A stretch of 64,000 bases of DNA from Variovorax paradoxus EPS (GCF_000184745.1 NC_014931.1:5146001-5210000), one strand, 5' to 3'; numbered from the stretch's first letter, positions 17,041 to 26,191 are shown. Notes: a model not told the origin generated them from the letters alone. Made by a program: numbers and translations.

Positions 17041-17079
17041 GTCATCCGAAACGCCGTGCGTCGGCGACTCGGTAGAAGC

Positions 17080-18777
17080 TCAGTGGAAGAACTTCGCCGC
17101 GCTGCCCAGCGTCTTGTAGACACCCCAGGCCAGCGGAATGCCCACCGCGGCCCAGGCCAGCACCACGACCGCCGGGTTCACCGTGTCGGCGCGGCCCGAG
17201 CCGCTGCCCACTTCGGCCGCCGAGGCTTTTTCGTGCGCGAGCTTCTTCTCGACGGCCAGTTCGGCCTCGGTCATGAAGTGCTTGTCGGCCACCGGGCGCA
17301 CCAAGAGATTGGCGATGAAGCCGATCGCCAGCATGCCCACGAGGATGTACATGGTCTGGTTGTAGACCTGCTCGCGCGGGAGGCCCAGGCCCAGCTGGTA
17401 TTCGCGCATGTAGTTCACCACCACCGGGCCGAGGATGCCGGCCGTGGCCCACGCGGTGAGCAGGCGGCCATGGATGGCGCCCACGAACTGCGTGCCGAAC
17501 AGGTCGGCCAGATAGGCCGGCACCGTGGCGAAGCCGCCGCCGTACATCGACACGATGATGCAGCAAGCGCCCACGAACAGGAGCTTGCTGCCCGCGCCCG
17601 CCGACGACGGAATGCTCGCGTACAGGATCGCGCCGAGCACGAAGAACACCGTGTAGGTGAGCTTGCGGCCGAGCTTGTCCGACAAGCTGGCCCACACGAA
17701 GCGCCCGCCGATGTTGAACAGCGACAGCAGCGCCGTGAAGCCGCCGGCCACCACGGCAATCGCAGCGAGCTGCGCCTTGTCGAGCCCACCGAATTTCTGC
17801 GACACGCCGATCAGCGCGCCGCCGAACACTTCCTGCAGCATCGGCGAGGCCATGCCGATCACGCCGATGCCTGCGCTCACGTTCATGCACAGCACCAGCC
17901 ACACGAGCCAGAACTGCGGAATGCCCCAGACCTTCTTCACGTGCACATGGCGCTGCGTGATCATGGCGTTGCTGGTCTGCGCCGGGGGCGGAGTCCAGCC
18001 TTCGGGCTTCCAGCCGGAAGGCGGCACGCGGTAGCCGAGCGCGCCGGCCATCATGAAGACGAAGTAGCCCAGCGCCATCACGACGAAGGTCTGCATCACG
18101 CCGACGTCGGTGGCGGTGGAGAAGCGCTTCATCAGGTCGACCGCGAGCGGCGAGCCGATCATCGCGCCGCCGCCGAAGCCCATGATGGCCATGCCGGTCG
18201 CCATGCCGCGGCGATCGGGGAACCACTTGATGAGCGTGCTCACCGGCGAGATGTAGCCGAGGCCAAGGCCGATGCCGCCGATCACGCCAGAGCCGAGGAT
18301 CATCAGCCAGAACTGGTGCAGGTGAATGCCCAGCGCCGAGAGCAGCATGCCGCCGCACCAGCACACGGCCGACACCACGCCGGCCTTGCGCGGGCCCGCG
18401 CGTTCGAGCCAGCCGCCCCACAGGGCCGCCGAGCAGCCGAGGAAGACGAAGAACAGCGTGTACATCCAGCCGAGCGTGGCCACGCGCCAGTCGCAGTGGG
18501 TGGCGAAGAGCTCGGCGAAGAAGCTCATCTCCTTCGCGCAGGCCTGCGCGCCAGTGCCAGCGGTGCCCAGCGCCTTCGACAGAGGCAGCCAGAACACCGA
18601 GAAGCCATAGGCCATGCCGATGCACAGGTGAATGGCCAGGGCGGCCGGGGGAACCAGCCAGCGGTTGAAAGCGTAGCCCGCGATGATGCGTTCTTTATCG
18701 AGGAAACCGGGCTGCGCTTGCACCCCTTCTCCAGCCAGGCGTTCTCCATCGAGAACGCCCGCAGTTGAGCCTGCCAT
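17080..18777 (-). CDS. OFA-family MFS oxalate/formate antiporter
   Basis: A 565-residue major facilitator with about 12 membrane helices. The N-terminal region HLCIGMAYGFSVFWLPLSKALG and the following WMYTLFFVFLGCSAALWGGWLE, with the loop KWFPDRRGMATGMAIMGFGGGA, are typical of the OFA (oxalate/formate antiporter) group. The hydrophilic loop near 260-290 and the long C-terminal tail also fit. Its substrate here could be oxalate, formate or a related small acid. A strong ribosome-binding site (AGGAG) precedes the ATG. Upstream lies a palindrome similar to that in front of the formate dehydrogenase gene, which supports formate or oxalate as the shared theme. Confidence 0.88.
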   Translation of the reverse strand: MAGSTAGVLDGERLAGEGVQAQPGFLDKERIIAGYAFNRWLVPPAALAIHLCIGMAYGFSVFWLPLSKALGTAGTGAQACAKEMSFFAELFATHCDWRVATLGWMYTLFFVFLGCSAALWGGWLERAGPRKAGVVSAVCWCGGMLLSALGIHLHQFWLMILGSGVIGGIGLGLGYISPVSTLIKWFPDRRGMATGMAIMGFGGGAMIGSPLAVDLMKRFSTATDVGVMQTFVVMALGYFVFMMAGALGYRVPPSGWKPEGWTPPPAQTSNAMITQRHVHVKKVWGIPQFWLVWLVLCMNVSAGIGVIGMASPMLQEVFGGALIGVSQKFGGLDKAQLAAIAVVAGGFTALLSLFNIGGRFVWASLSDKLGRKLTYTVFFVLGAILYASIPSSAGAGSKLLFVGACCIIVSMYGGGFATVPAYLADLFGTQFVGAIHGRLLTAWATAGILGPVVVNYMREYQLGLGLPREQVYNQTMYILVGMLAIGFIANLLVRPVADKHFMTEAELAVEKKLAHEKASAAEVGSGSGRADTVNPAVVVLAWAAVGIPLAWGVYKTLGSAAKFFH

Positions 18778-18853
18778 ATTTCTCCTAATTGACCGGACGA
18801 GTAACTTTTGTGTTGAATCCGGGCCGCGGAGTGTGTCTGAACGTTTTACACGC

Positions 18854-18886
18854 CGTCAAATTCGATCGGCGCATGGGCCGATTCAA
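18854..18886 (-). promoter_or_regulatory. Palindromic operator-like site upstream of the OFA antiporter gene
   Basis: The 26-base core 18861-18886 matches the site at 13594-13619 in 20 positions, including the central CATG and the CGATTCAA arm. The flank CGTCAAA is identical. On the minus strand it is followed by TTGACG, as at the other site, and lies about 85-110 bases upstream of the antiporter ATG. The same protein probably binds both sites. The neighbouring LysR regulator is one candidate, but the 10-base spacer is not a standard LysR box. Confidence 0.6.
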
Positions 18887-18918
18887 TAATTAAATGCCCG
18901 GCTCCGGGGGCTGGCCGC

Positions 18919-19866
18919 TCAATCGCTGCCGAGCGTCCCGCTGTGCAGGCGCACCTGCTCGGCCCATTCGGGCGTCTGCAGGAAGGCCAGTGCCGCATCG
19001 AGCGCGCGCGAAGCGCGCACGCCGTCCTGCGTCATGAAGCCGATCGGCGTGCGCACCTCGGGCGCCACCAGCGGCAGCGCTTCCAGTTCGCGGTGCGTGC
19101 GCACGGCAGCGACCATCGCCCCCGGCAGCACGCTGCTGACGGTGCCGGCGCTCACCGCGAGGGTGAGCGTGAGCACCGAGTTGGTCTCGATGGCCGGCGA
19201 CACCGGCACGCCGGCCTCGCGCAGGGACTGGTCCATGATGGCCCGGTTGTGCATGTCAGTGGTGAGCAGGCACAGCGGCAGCTTGCCGGCCTCGGCCCAG
19301 GTGATGGGCTGGCCGATGCGCAATTCGTCTTCCGAAGGCGTCTCGGCGCGCCGCAGCAGGAAGTAGTGCTCGATGCTTTGCGGCCAGGCCTTGAGCTTGA
19401 TGCCGGGCATGTGCATGCGTTCGGTGTAGCCGAGGGCGAGGTCGATCGAGAGGCTCTCGAGCCCGGTCTCCAGGTCCTGCGAACTCATGGAGAGCACGGC
19501 CGGCAGGATGCCCGGGTGGCGCTGGTGCAGCATGGCCGCGAAGCGCGAGAGTATCGGGATGGCGGTGGGCACCGCGGCCATGCGCAGCCGGCCGTGGGGG
19601 TTGTCGACGTCGCTGCGCAGCTCCTGCAGCAGCACCTCGTTGTCGCGCAGCATGCGCTGGGCCGTGGCCAGCACGCGCTCGCCCTCGTGGGTGAGGCCGA
19701 CGTAGACGCGGGCGCGCTTGACGATGACGACGCCGAACTCGGTTTCAAGCGCGCGCAGCGCATTCGACAGCGCGGGCTGGGTGATGTGGCAGGCCTGCGC
19801 CGCGCGGCCGAAATGCTTGTGCTCGCTCAGCGCGACCAGATATCGCATCGAAGCGAGCAGGTTCAT
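18919..19866 (-). CDS. LysR-family transcriptional regulator
   Basis: A 315-residue LysR-type regulator. The winged helix-turn-helix occupies about residues 1-60, with HFGRAAQACHITQPALSNALRALE as the recognition part, followed by the linker helix and a periplasmic-binding-like effector domain (PHGRLRMAAVPTAIPIL onward). It lies 2 bases downstream of apbC on the same strand and upstream of the OFA antiporter, so it may belong to either transcription unit. Regulation of formate or oxalate genes is plausible because LysR regulators often sit beside formate dehydrogenase genes, but no effector can be read from the sequence. Confidence 0.9.
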   Translation of the reverse strand: MNLLASMRYLVALSEHKHFGRAAQACHITQPALSNALRALETEFGVVIVKRARVYVGLTHEGERVLATAQRMLRDNEVLLQELRSDVDNPHGRLRMAAVPTAIPILSRFAAMLHQRHPGILPAVLSMSSQDLETGLESLSIDLALGYTERMHMPGIKLKAWPQSIEHYFLLRRAETPSEDELRIGQPITWAEAGKLPLCLLTTDMHNRAIMDQSLREAGVPVSPAIETNSVLTLTLAVSAGTVSSVLPGAMVAAVRTHRELEALPLVAPEVRTPIGFMTQDGVRASRALDAALAFLQTPEWAEQVRLHSGTLGSD

Positions 19867-19868
19867 CT

Positions 19869-20960
19869 TCAGGTGTTCTTGCTGATCGAGATGGTGGGGA
19901 ATTTCGACGAGAAATCCTTCGCCTTTTCCGAGATGCCCACGGCCACCTGGCGCGCGACCGCCTTGTAGATGCCCGCCACCTCACCCTCGGGGTCGGCCAC
20001 CACGGTGGGCGAGCCGCTGTCGGCCTGCAGGCGGATCTTGATGTCCAGCGGCAGCGCGCCGAGGTATTCCATCTGGTACTCGGCCGCCATCTTCTTGCCG
20101 CCTTCGGCGCCGAAGATGTGCTCGACGTGGCCGCAGTTCGAGCAGATGTGCACGGCCATGTTCTCCACGATGCCCAGGATCGGCACGCCGACCTTCTCGA
20201 ACATCTTGATGCCCTTCTTGGCGTCGAGCAGCGCGATGTCCTGCGGCGTGGTGACGATCACCGCACCGGTCATCGGCACGCGCTGGCTCAGCGTGAGCTG
20301 GATGTCGCCGGTGCCGGGGGGCATGTCGACGATCAGGTAGTCGAGGTCTTTCCAATTGGTCTGGCGCAGCAGCTGCTCCAGCGCCTGCGTGGCCATCGGG
20401 CCGCGCCAGATCATGGCCTGGTCTGCATCGACCAGGAAACCGATGGACATCACCTGCACGCCGTGGCGCTCCAGGGGCTCCATGGTCTTGCCGTCGTCGC
20501 TCTCGGGCCGGCCCTCGATGCCCATCATCATGGGCTGGCTCGGGCCGTAGATGTCGGCGTCGAGCAGGCCCACCGTGGCGCCTTCGGCCGCCAGTGCGAG
20601 CGCCAGGTTGGCCGCCGTGGTGCTCTTGCCCACGCCGCCCTTGCCCGAGGCCACCGCGATGATGTTCTTGACGTTGGGCATCAGCTGCACGCCGCGCTGC
20701 ACCGCGTGGCTGATGACCTTGGTGACGATGTTGACCGACACGTTCTCCACGCCCGGCACGGTCTTGGCAGCCGCCACCAGCGCCTTGCGGATGGCCGGGT
20801 GCTGGCTCTTGGCGGGGTAGCCGAGTTCGAGGTCGAACGACACGTCGCCGTCGGCAACCTGGAGGTTCTTGAGCGAGCGGGTCGCCGCGAATTCCTTGTG
20901 GGTGTTGGGGTCCGTGACGCTCTTGAGGGCGCCCATGATCGCGTCTTGGGTGATGGCCAT
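19869..20960 (-). CDS. apbC: Iron-sulfur cluster carrier protein ApbC (Mrp)
   Basis: A 363-residue P-loop NTPase that carries and transfers [4Fe-4S] clusters. An N-terminal MIP18-like domain (about 1-85) is followed by the deviant Walker A SGKGGVGKST near 104-113, the DADIYGPSQP motif, DMPPGTGD and the C-terminal CSNC pair that binds the cluster. Length and order are normal for Mrp. The upstream region is cut short: the IS481 element begins only 32 bases before its start codon, so its native promoter has been displaced or the element now supplies one. Confidence 0.95.
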   Translation of the reverse strand: MAITQDAIMGALKSVTDPNTHKEFAATRSLKNLQVADGDVSFDLELGYPAKSQHPAIRKALVAAAKTVPGVENVSVNIVTKVISHAVQRGVQLMPNVKNIIAVASGKGGVGKSTTAANLALALAAEGATVGLLDADIYGPSQPMMMGIEGRPESDDGKTMEPLERHGVQVMSIGFLVDADQAMIWRGPMATQALEQLLRQTNWKDLDYLIVDMPPGTGDIQLTLSQRVPMTGAVIVTTPQDIALLDAKKGIKMFEKVGVPILGIVENMAVHICSNCGHVEHIFGAEGGKKMAAEYQMEYLGALPLDIKIRLQADSGSPTVVADPEGEVAGIYKAVARQVAVGISEKAKDFSSKFPTISISKNT

Positions 20961-20992
20961 TGATCAAACTCCTGAATGGCGGGTAGTCTAGT

Positions 20993-22011
20993 TGTGATGT
21001 CTCAATAGGTTGTTCACCCGAATGGGTCTGGGAAACTGGAGTTACCACGCTTCAGGATCTCAGAGGAATCCCACCGGATGAACAGCCATAAGAATGCCAG
21101 ATTGACATTGGAAGGTCGCAAGTTGCTTGTCCAACGCATTGCAGGAATGGGGCTGATGCCTGCCGCCGAGGCGGCAGGCATCAGCCCGCGCACCGCGCGC
21201 AAGTGGCTCAAGCGCTTCCAGGAGGACGGCGTGCAGGGCCTGCACGATCGCAGCTCGCGCCCGGCCAGGACGCGCACGAGCCTGGACGCTGCGCTGCACG
21301 AGCGCATCGAGCAATTGCGCCGCTCGCGCATGCCCATGCGCCGCATCGCCACCATCGTGGGGCGCAGCGTGTCCACGGTCAGCCGCCTGCTCGCACGCCT
21401 GGGGCTGTCCAGCCTGAAGGCCCTGGAACCCATTGCACCAATCGTTCGCTACGAGCGAGAAGCGCCGGGCGAGCTGCTGCATATCGACACCAAGAAGCTG
21501 GGGCGCATCGTGCAGCCCAGCCACCGTGTGACGGGCGATCGTCGCGATGCCACGCGAGGCGCAGGCTGGGAGTTCGCTCACGTGGCCATTGACGATCACT
21601 CGCGAGCGGGCTTCGTGCAGATGCGCGACGACGAGCGCAAGGGCTCGGCCGTGGCGTTCCTGCAGGCGGCCGTGGCTCACTACGCGGCCTTAGGCGTGAC
21701 CATCAAGCGCCTGATCACCGACAACGGCTCGGCCTATCGCTCGCGGCTGTTCGCCAAGACTTGCCAGGCACTGGGCATCAAACATACCTTCACCAAGCCC
21801 TATCGCCCACAGACCAACGGCAAGGCCGAGCGATTCATCCAGACCTGTCTGCGCGAATGGGCCTATGGCCGCATCTGGGCCAACAGCAAAGAACGCACGA
21901 CATGGCTGCCTGCGTTTCTGAGCTACTACAACGCCAGGAGGCCGCACTCCGCATTGGGCTACAGGCCCCCAGCTTCCCGACTCAGCGGGAATAACCTATT
22001 GCAACTCGACA
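20993..22011. mobile_element. IS481-family insertion sequence
   Basis: An element of about 1,019 bases with imperfect terminal inverted repeats. The left end reads TGTGATGTCTCAATAGGTTG and the right end, reversed, reads TGTCGAGTTGCAATAGGTTA. The shared CAATAGGTT and the coding layout match Bordetella IS481. The left flank is CTAG, the preferred target of IS481, but the right flank is AACC, so no target duplication is visible and the right junction may have been altered. It lies between apbC (32 bases away) and the patatin gene (9 bases away). Exact ends are my estimate. Confidence 0.85.
21078..22011 (+). CDS. IS481-family transposase, without a stop codon inside the element
   Basis: The protein has an N-terminal helix-turn-helix (AAEAAGISPRTARKWLKRF), a second HTH, and an rve DDE domain with Asp137 (HIDTKK), Asp215 (TDNGSAY) and Glu251 (NGKAERFIQ), a DD(35)E spacing. 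About 311 codons lie within the element. In Bordetella IS481 the stop comes from the TAG of the CTAG target at the right end. That target is missing here, so the frame runs on out of frame through the patatin gene to 23219. The extra 400 codons are not a real domain. The catalytic part is intact. Confidence 0.88.
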
Positions 22012-22020
22012 AACCAAAAA

Positions 22021-23214
22021 ATGACAGAGACAAGCCCCGCCACCGGCCTCCTGCTCACCGGAGGCGGCGCACGGGCGGCCTACCAGGTCGGCGTGCTCGA
22101 AGCCATTGCCGAAATGCGCCGCGCCGCCGGGCCGGTCGCCGGTACGGGCAACCCCTTTCCCGTCATCACCGGCACCTCGGCCGGCGCCATCAATGCCGCG
22201 GCGCTGGCCTGCGGCGCGGACGACTTCGACCATGTGGTGGCGCACATCGCCGAGGTGTGGAGCAGCTTTCGCGCCGAGCAGGTGTACCGCGCCGATTCGC
22301 TCTCGGTCATCGGCAGCGGCGCGCGCTGGCGCATGCTGCTGGGGTTCGGGCGCTTCGCGGCCAACTGGATGCGCGTCAAACCCAAGTCGCTGCTGGACAA
22401 CGCCCCACTGGCCGACCTGCTGCAGCGCATGGTGCCGCTGGACCGACTGCCGATGCTCATGCAAGAAGGCCATGTGAAAGCGCTGGCAGTGACCGCATCG
22501 AGCTACAGCTCGGGCGAGCACGTCACCTTTTTCGAGGCCGCGGTGCCGATGGAGCCCTGGGTGCGCTCGCAGCGCCTGTCGGTGCGCGACCGCATCACGC
22601 ACCACCACCTGCTCGCGTCGTCGGCGATTCCCTTCGTCTTTCCTGCGACCGCGCTGCCGATGCAGGGGCACACCGAGTATTTCGGCGACGGCTCGATGCG
22701 CCAGTCGGCGCCCATCGCGGCGGCGATCCACCTGGGCGCCGAGCGCATCCTGGTGATCGGCGCGGGCCGCATGCACGAGCCGCGCGAGACCGACGCGCCC
22801 AATACGCACAGCGGCTATCCGACGATGGCGCAGATCGCGGGCCATGCGCTCTCCAGCATCTTTCTCGATGCGCTGGCGGTGGACATCGAGCGGCTGCGCC
22901 GCATCAACCACACGCTGGGGCTGATTCCCGAGGAAGTGCGCGCGTCGAGCTCGCTGCGCCCGCTCGACCTGCTGGTGATCTCGCCCTCGGAGCGTCTGGA
23001 CGTGATCGCGGCGCGCCATGCGGATTCTTTGCCCGGCGCTGTACGACACCTGCTGGGCGGCTCGAAGGCCGCGGCCGACGTGAAGGGCGGCGCGCTTGCG
23101 AGTTATCTGCTGTTCGAGTCGGGCTACACGCGCGAGCTGATGGCGCTCGGGCGGGCCGATGCGATGAAGCAGCGCGACGAGGTGCTGCGGTTCTTCGGCT
23201 GGAACGCAGTCTGA
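22021..23214 (+). CDS. Patatin-like phospholipase
   Basis: A 397-residue soluble patatin-domain protein, predicted to hydrolyse acyl esters of phospholipids or other lipids. The oxyanion-hole motif GGGARAAYQVGVLEAI near 12-27, the nucleophile elbow GTSAG near 58-62 and the second half of the Ser-Asp dyad in YFGDGSMRQ are all present. The start codon lies 9 bases after the insertion element, so the natural ribosome-binding site and promoter have been replaced by the element's end. Expression may now depend on the IS. Its stop is convergent with the ammonia-lyase gene, two bases away. Confidence 0.9.
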   Translation: MTETSPATGLLLTGGGARAAYQVGVLEAIAEMRRAAGPVAGTGNPFPVITGTSAGAINAAALACGADDFDHVVAHIAEVWSSFRAEQVYRADSLSVIGSGARWRMLLGFGRFAANWMRVKPKSLLDNAPLADLLQRMVPLDRLPMLMQEGHVKALAVTASSYSSGEHVTFFEAAVPMEPWVRSQRLSVRDRITHHHLLASSAIPFVFPATALPMQGHTEYFGDGSMRQSAPIAAAIHLGAERILVIGAGRMHEPRETDAPNTHSGYPTMAQIAGHALSSIFLDALAVDIERLRRINHTLGLIPEEVRASSSLRPLDLLVISPSERLDVIAARHADSLPGAVRHLLGGSKAAADVKGGALASYLLFESGYTRELMALGRADAMKQRDEVLRFFGWNAV

Positions 23215-23215
23215 G

Positions 23216-24421
23216 CTAGAACCGCACCGGCGCACGCTGCCTGCGCAGGACGTCGTCCGCGTCGATACCGACGAGATCGCGGTACACCGAGGGTGCGGTC
23301 GCGCCTTCGGTGCTGATCAGCAGGATCTTAGAGCGAACATCGAGGCGCACCTTTCGCCACAGGTCGTCCGAGAGCGTGAGCACGCGCAATGCCGCAATGC
23401 CCGCCGCGCCCGATTCGCCGCTCACGATGGGGCTGTCGTGCGCCGAGCCCCGGGCCAGCAGGCGCATCGCCTCGACCGCGTCGCCGTCCTCGATGGTGAG
23501 GAAGGCATCGACCGACGGCGCCAGAAAACGCCAGGCCAGCGGCGACGTTTCCCCGCAGGCCAGGCCGGCCATCACCGAATCGACGCTGCCGGTGGCATTC
23601 GACGCATGGCCGTTGATCGCGCTCTGCAGCAAGCAATCGGCCTGGCGCGGCTCCACGACGATGAGGGTCGGCCGCTTCTCGCCGTACTGCTCCCACAGGT
23701 AGCTCGCCACCCCCGCGGCCAGCCCGCCGACGCCGCCCTGCAGGATCACGTGCGAGAACATCGCCGTGCCCTCCTGCTGCTCCATCACCTCGTCGGCCAG
23801 GATGCCGTAGCCCTGCATCACGTCGCGCGGAATGTCTTCGTAGCCGGCATAGGAGGTGTCGGAAACCACCTGCCAGCCGTTCTCCTGCGCCAGTGCAGCC
23901 GCGTGCGCGACCGAGGCGTCGTAGTTGCCCTCGATGCGCACGATTTCCGCGCCGAAGGCCGCGATGGCGGCTTCGCGCTCCACGCTCACATGCTTGTGCA
24001 GCACGATCACGCAGCGCGCGCCGATGCTTTGCGCCGCGGCCGCGAGCGCACGCCCGTGGTTGCCGTCGGTGGCGCTGACGACGACCAGCGACTGCAGTTG
24101 CGCCGCGTGCGCGCCGCGCAACACGGCCACCGGGTCCCATACGGGATGGGCCCGCAGGACGAGCCGCACCAGCGCGACGGGCGCGCCGAGTGCCTTGAAG
24201 CTGCCGAGCGGCGAGCGCTTCGATTCGTCCTTCACGAAGATGCCGGCCACGCCCAGTTCCTCCGCCATGTCGGGCAGTTGCCAGAGCGGCGTCGGTTCGG
24301 GCGCGAGTTGCGACCAGCGCGAGAGCCAGCCGCGCGTGCGCTTCGCCTCGGCGATGCTGAGGATGTCGCGAAGCTCGCCGGGGTAGGCGCCGCGGGCGGC
24401 GTTCTTGTTGATGACCAGCAT
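23216..24421 (-). CDS. Diaminopropionate ammonia-lyase
   Basis: A 401-residue PLP enzyme of the YgeX family, converting 2,3-diaminopropionate to pyruvate and two ammonia. The PLP lysine lies in RSPLGSFKALGAP. The phosphate-binding glycine loop QGGVGGLAAGV, the SATDGNHGRALAAAA segment and the GESGAAGIAAL segment match the family. The start at 24421 gives MLVINKNAARG. The longer frame upstream only covers the end of the M20 gene. It is 32 bases downstream of that gene on the same strand, so the two are probably co-transcribed for amino-acid catabolism. Confidence 0.88.
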   Translation of the reverse strand: MLVINKNAARGAYPGELRDILSIAEAKRTRGWLSRWSQLAPEPTPLWQLPDMAEELGVAGIFVKDESKRSPLGSFKALGAPVALVRLVLRAHPVWDPVAVLRGAHAAQLQSLVVVSATDGNHGRALAAAAQSIGARCVIVLHKHVSVEREAAIAAFGAEIVRIEGNYDASVAHAAALAQENGWQVVSDTSYAGYEDIPRDVMQGYGILADEVMEQQEGTAMFSHVILQGGVGGLAAGVASYLWEQYGEKRPTLIVVEPRQADCLLQSAINGHASNATGSVDSVMAGLACGETSPLAWRFLAPSVDAFLTIEDGDAVEAMRLLARGSAHDSPIVSGESGAAGIAALRVLTLSDDLWRKVRLDVRSKILLISTEGATAPSVYRDLVGIDADDVLRRQRAPVRF

Positions 24422-24453
24422 GGGGAGAAAAGAAAAGGGTTGTGCGTTGTCGG

Positions 24454-25623
24454 TCAGCGCGGAAGGCGCAGGCGCACGATTTCCGCGAAGTAACGGGCGC
24501 CCGTCGCGAGCACCTCGTCGTTGAAGTCGTAGCTGCCGTTGTGCAGCGGCGTGCTGCCGGGCGCGCCCTCGGCGCCGTTGCCCAGGAACACGAAGGCGCC
24601 CGGCACCACCTTGAGGAAGGCGCCGAAGTCCTCGGAAATCATCATCGGCGCCACGTTGGCATCGACGTTCTCCGTCCCCACCACGGCCGTGGCTGCCGCC
24701 ACAGCGATGGGCACGCATTCGGCCCAGTTCACGGTGGGCGCGAATTCGTGCGTGTAGCTGAAGTCGCACGCGGCGCCGTGCATGCGGCAGATGCCTTCGC
24801 TGATCTCCCGCATGCGAGCGGCCAGCATCTTCTGCACCTCGGGGTCGTAGCTGCGGGTGTCGCCCTTGATGACCACGTTCGACGGAATCGCATTGCGGAT
24901 GCCGTCGGTGATGAACTCGGTGCACGAGACCACCGCCTGGGCGCCCGGGTCGAGCGTGCGCGAAACGATGGTCTGCAGCGCGAGCACGATCTGCGCGCCG
25001 ATGACGATGGGGTCGATTCCCATGTGCGGCCGCGCGGCATGCGTGCCGCGGCCCTTCACATGGATGACGAAATTGTCCTCGCTCGCCATGAGGCCACCCG
25101 TGCGCGTGGCGATGGTGCCCGCGCGCATGCCGGGCATGTTGTGCAGGCCGTAGATCTCGTCGACCGGAAAGCGCGCGAAGAGGCCGTCGTCCATCATGGC
25201 TTTCGCGCCGCGGCCATGCTCCTCGGCAGGCTGGAAGATGAAGCGCACGGTGCCGTCGAAATCCTGCCGCTCCCGCAAGAGGCGCGCCGCGCCGAGCACG
25301 ATCGACATGTGGCCGTCATGGCCGCAGGCGTGCATCTTTCCGGGGGTTGCCGAGGCGTAGGGGCGGTCGGTCGGCATCTCGGTGATGTTGAGCGCGTCCA
25401 TCTCGGCGCGCAGGCCGATCACGCCCTTGCCGTCACCGACCTTCAGGTTCGCGACGAGCCCGGTGCCGCCGATGCCGGTGTGTACCTCCAGGCCCAGCGC
25501 CCTCAGCACGTCGACGACGAAGGCCGAGGTCTTCGCTTCGTCGAAGCCGGTCTCGGGCATCGCATGCAATTGGCGGCGCCAGCCGGCGAGTTGGTCGCGC
25601 AGGGGTTCCTCGGGGAATTTCAT
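24454..25623 (-). CDS. M20-family amidohydrolase (hippurate hydrolase/aminoacylase type)
   Basis: A 389-residue metal-dependent hydrolase. The metal-binding motif is HACGHDGHM near 106-114, followed by QPAEEHGRGA with the catalytic glutamate. The dimerisation domain starts near 180 (HVKGRGTHAARPH). The C-terminal SEDFGAFLKVVPGAFVFLG is usual. The substrate is unknown. It could release diaminopropionate or another amino acid from an N-acyl or amide conjugate for the downstream lyase. A divergent Lrp/AsnC regulator starts 82 bases away. Confidence 0.88.
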   Translation of the reverse strand: MKFPEEPLRDQLAGWRRQLHAMPETGFDEAKTSAFVVDVLRALGLEVHTGIGGTGLVANLKVGDGKGVIGLRAEMDALNITEMPTDRPYASATPGKMHACGHDGHMSIVLGAARLLRERQDFDGTVRFIFQPAEEHGRGAKAMMDDGLFARFPVDEIYGLHNMPGMRAGTIATRTGGLMASEDNFVIHVKGRGTHAARPHMGIDPIVIGAQIVLALQTIVSRTLDPGAQAVVSCTEFITDGIRNAIPSNVVIKGDTRSYDPEVQKMLAARMREISEGICRMHGAACDFSYTHEFAPTVNWAECVPIAVAAATAVVGTENVDANVAPMMISEDFGAFLKVVPGAFVFLGNGAEGAPGSTPLHNGSYDFNDEVLATGARYFAEIVRLRLPR

Positions 25624-25705
25624 GACGCGATGCTATTGACAATGCAACGATACGGGCACGCAAAATCGGGCCCTTCGACGCAACGTTTTTGCGTATACGG
25701 CCCGC

Positions 25706-26191
25706 ATGACCTCTTCTCCCCTCGATGCCCTCGACCTCCGCCTGCTGGAGCTGATCCAGATCGACAGCCGCATGTCGCAAAGCGAGCTGGGCGAGCGCGT
25801 CCACCTGTCGACGGCCGCTGTGAACCGGCGGCTCAAGCGCATGCGCGACGACGGCGTGATCCGGCGCTACGGCGCGGTGCTGGCACCTGCGGCGCTGGGC
25901 CACCCGTTGTCCATCGTGGCCGAGGTGGAAGTCGAGAGCGAGCGCATCGACCTGCTCGATGCGATGAAACAGAGCTTCAGGGCCTGCCCGCAGGTGCAGC
26001 AGTGCTACTACGTGACGGGCGAATGGGACTTCATCCTCATCCTCGTCGTGCAGGACATGGCGCAGTACACGGCACTGAGCCGGCAGCTTTTCTTCCAGAG
26101 CAACAACGTGAAGCGCTTTCGCACGCTGGTCACGATGGACCCGGTGAAGGTCAGCCTGGATGTGCCGGCGCGGCCGGAGCCGGCGGGGTAG
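25706..26191 (+). CDS. Lrp/AsnC-family transcriptional regulator
   Basis: A 161-residue regulator with an N-terminal helix-turn-helix (about 1-60, SELGERVHLSTAAVNRRLKRMR) and a C-terminal RAM ligand-binding domain with CYYVTGEWDFILILV. Such proteins bind amino acids and often control a divergent catabolic operon. Here the neighbour is the M20/ammonia-lyase pair, so diaminopropionate or the M20 product is a reasonable ligand. Its own start is a normal ATG. Confidence 0.93.
   Translation: MTSSPLDALDLRLLELIQIDSRMSQSELGERVHLSTAAVNRRLKRMRDDGVIRRYGAVLAPAALGHPLSIVAEVEVESERIDLLDAMKQSFRACPQVQQCYYVTGEWDFILILVVQDMAQYTALSRQLFFQSNNVKRFRTLVTMDPVKVSLDVPARPEPAG

Noticed and set aside
22012..23219. Apparent C-terminal extension of the transposase
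   Set aside because: It is an out-of-frame reading of the patatin gene after loss of the stop codon, not a fusion protein.
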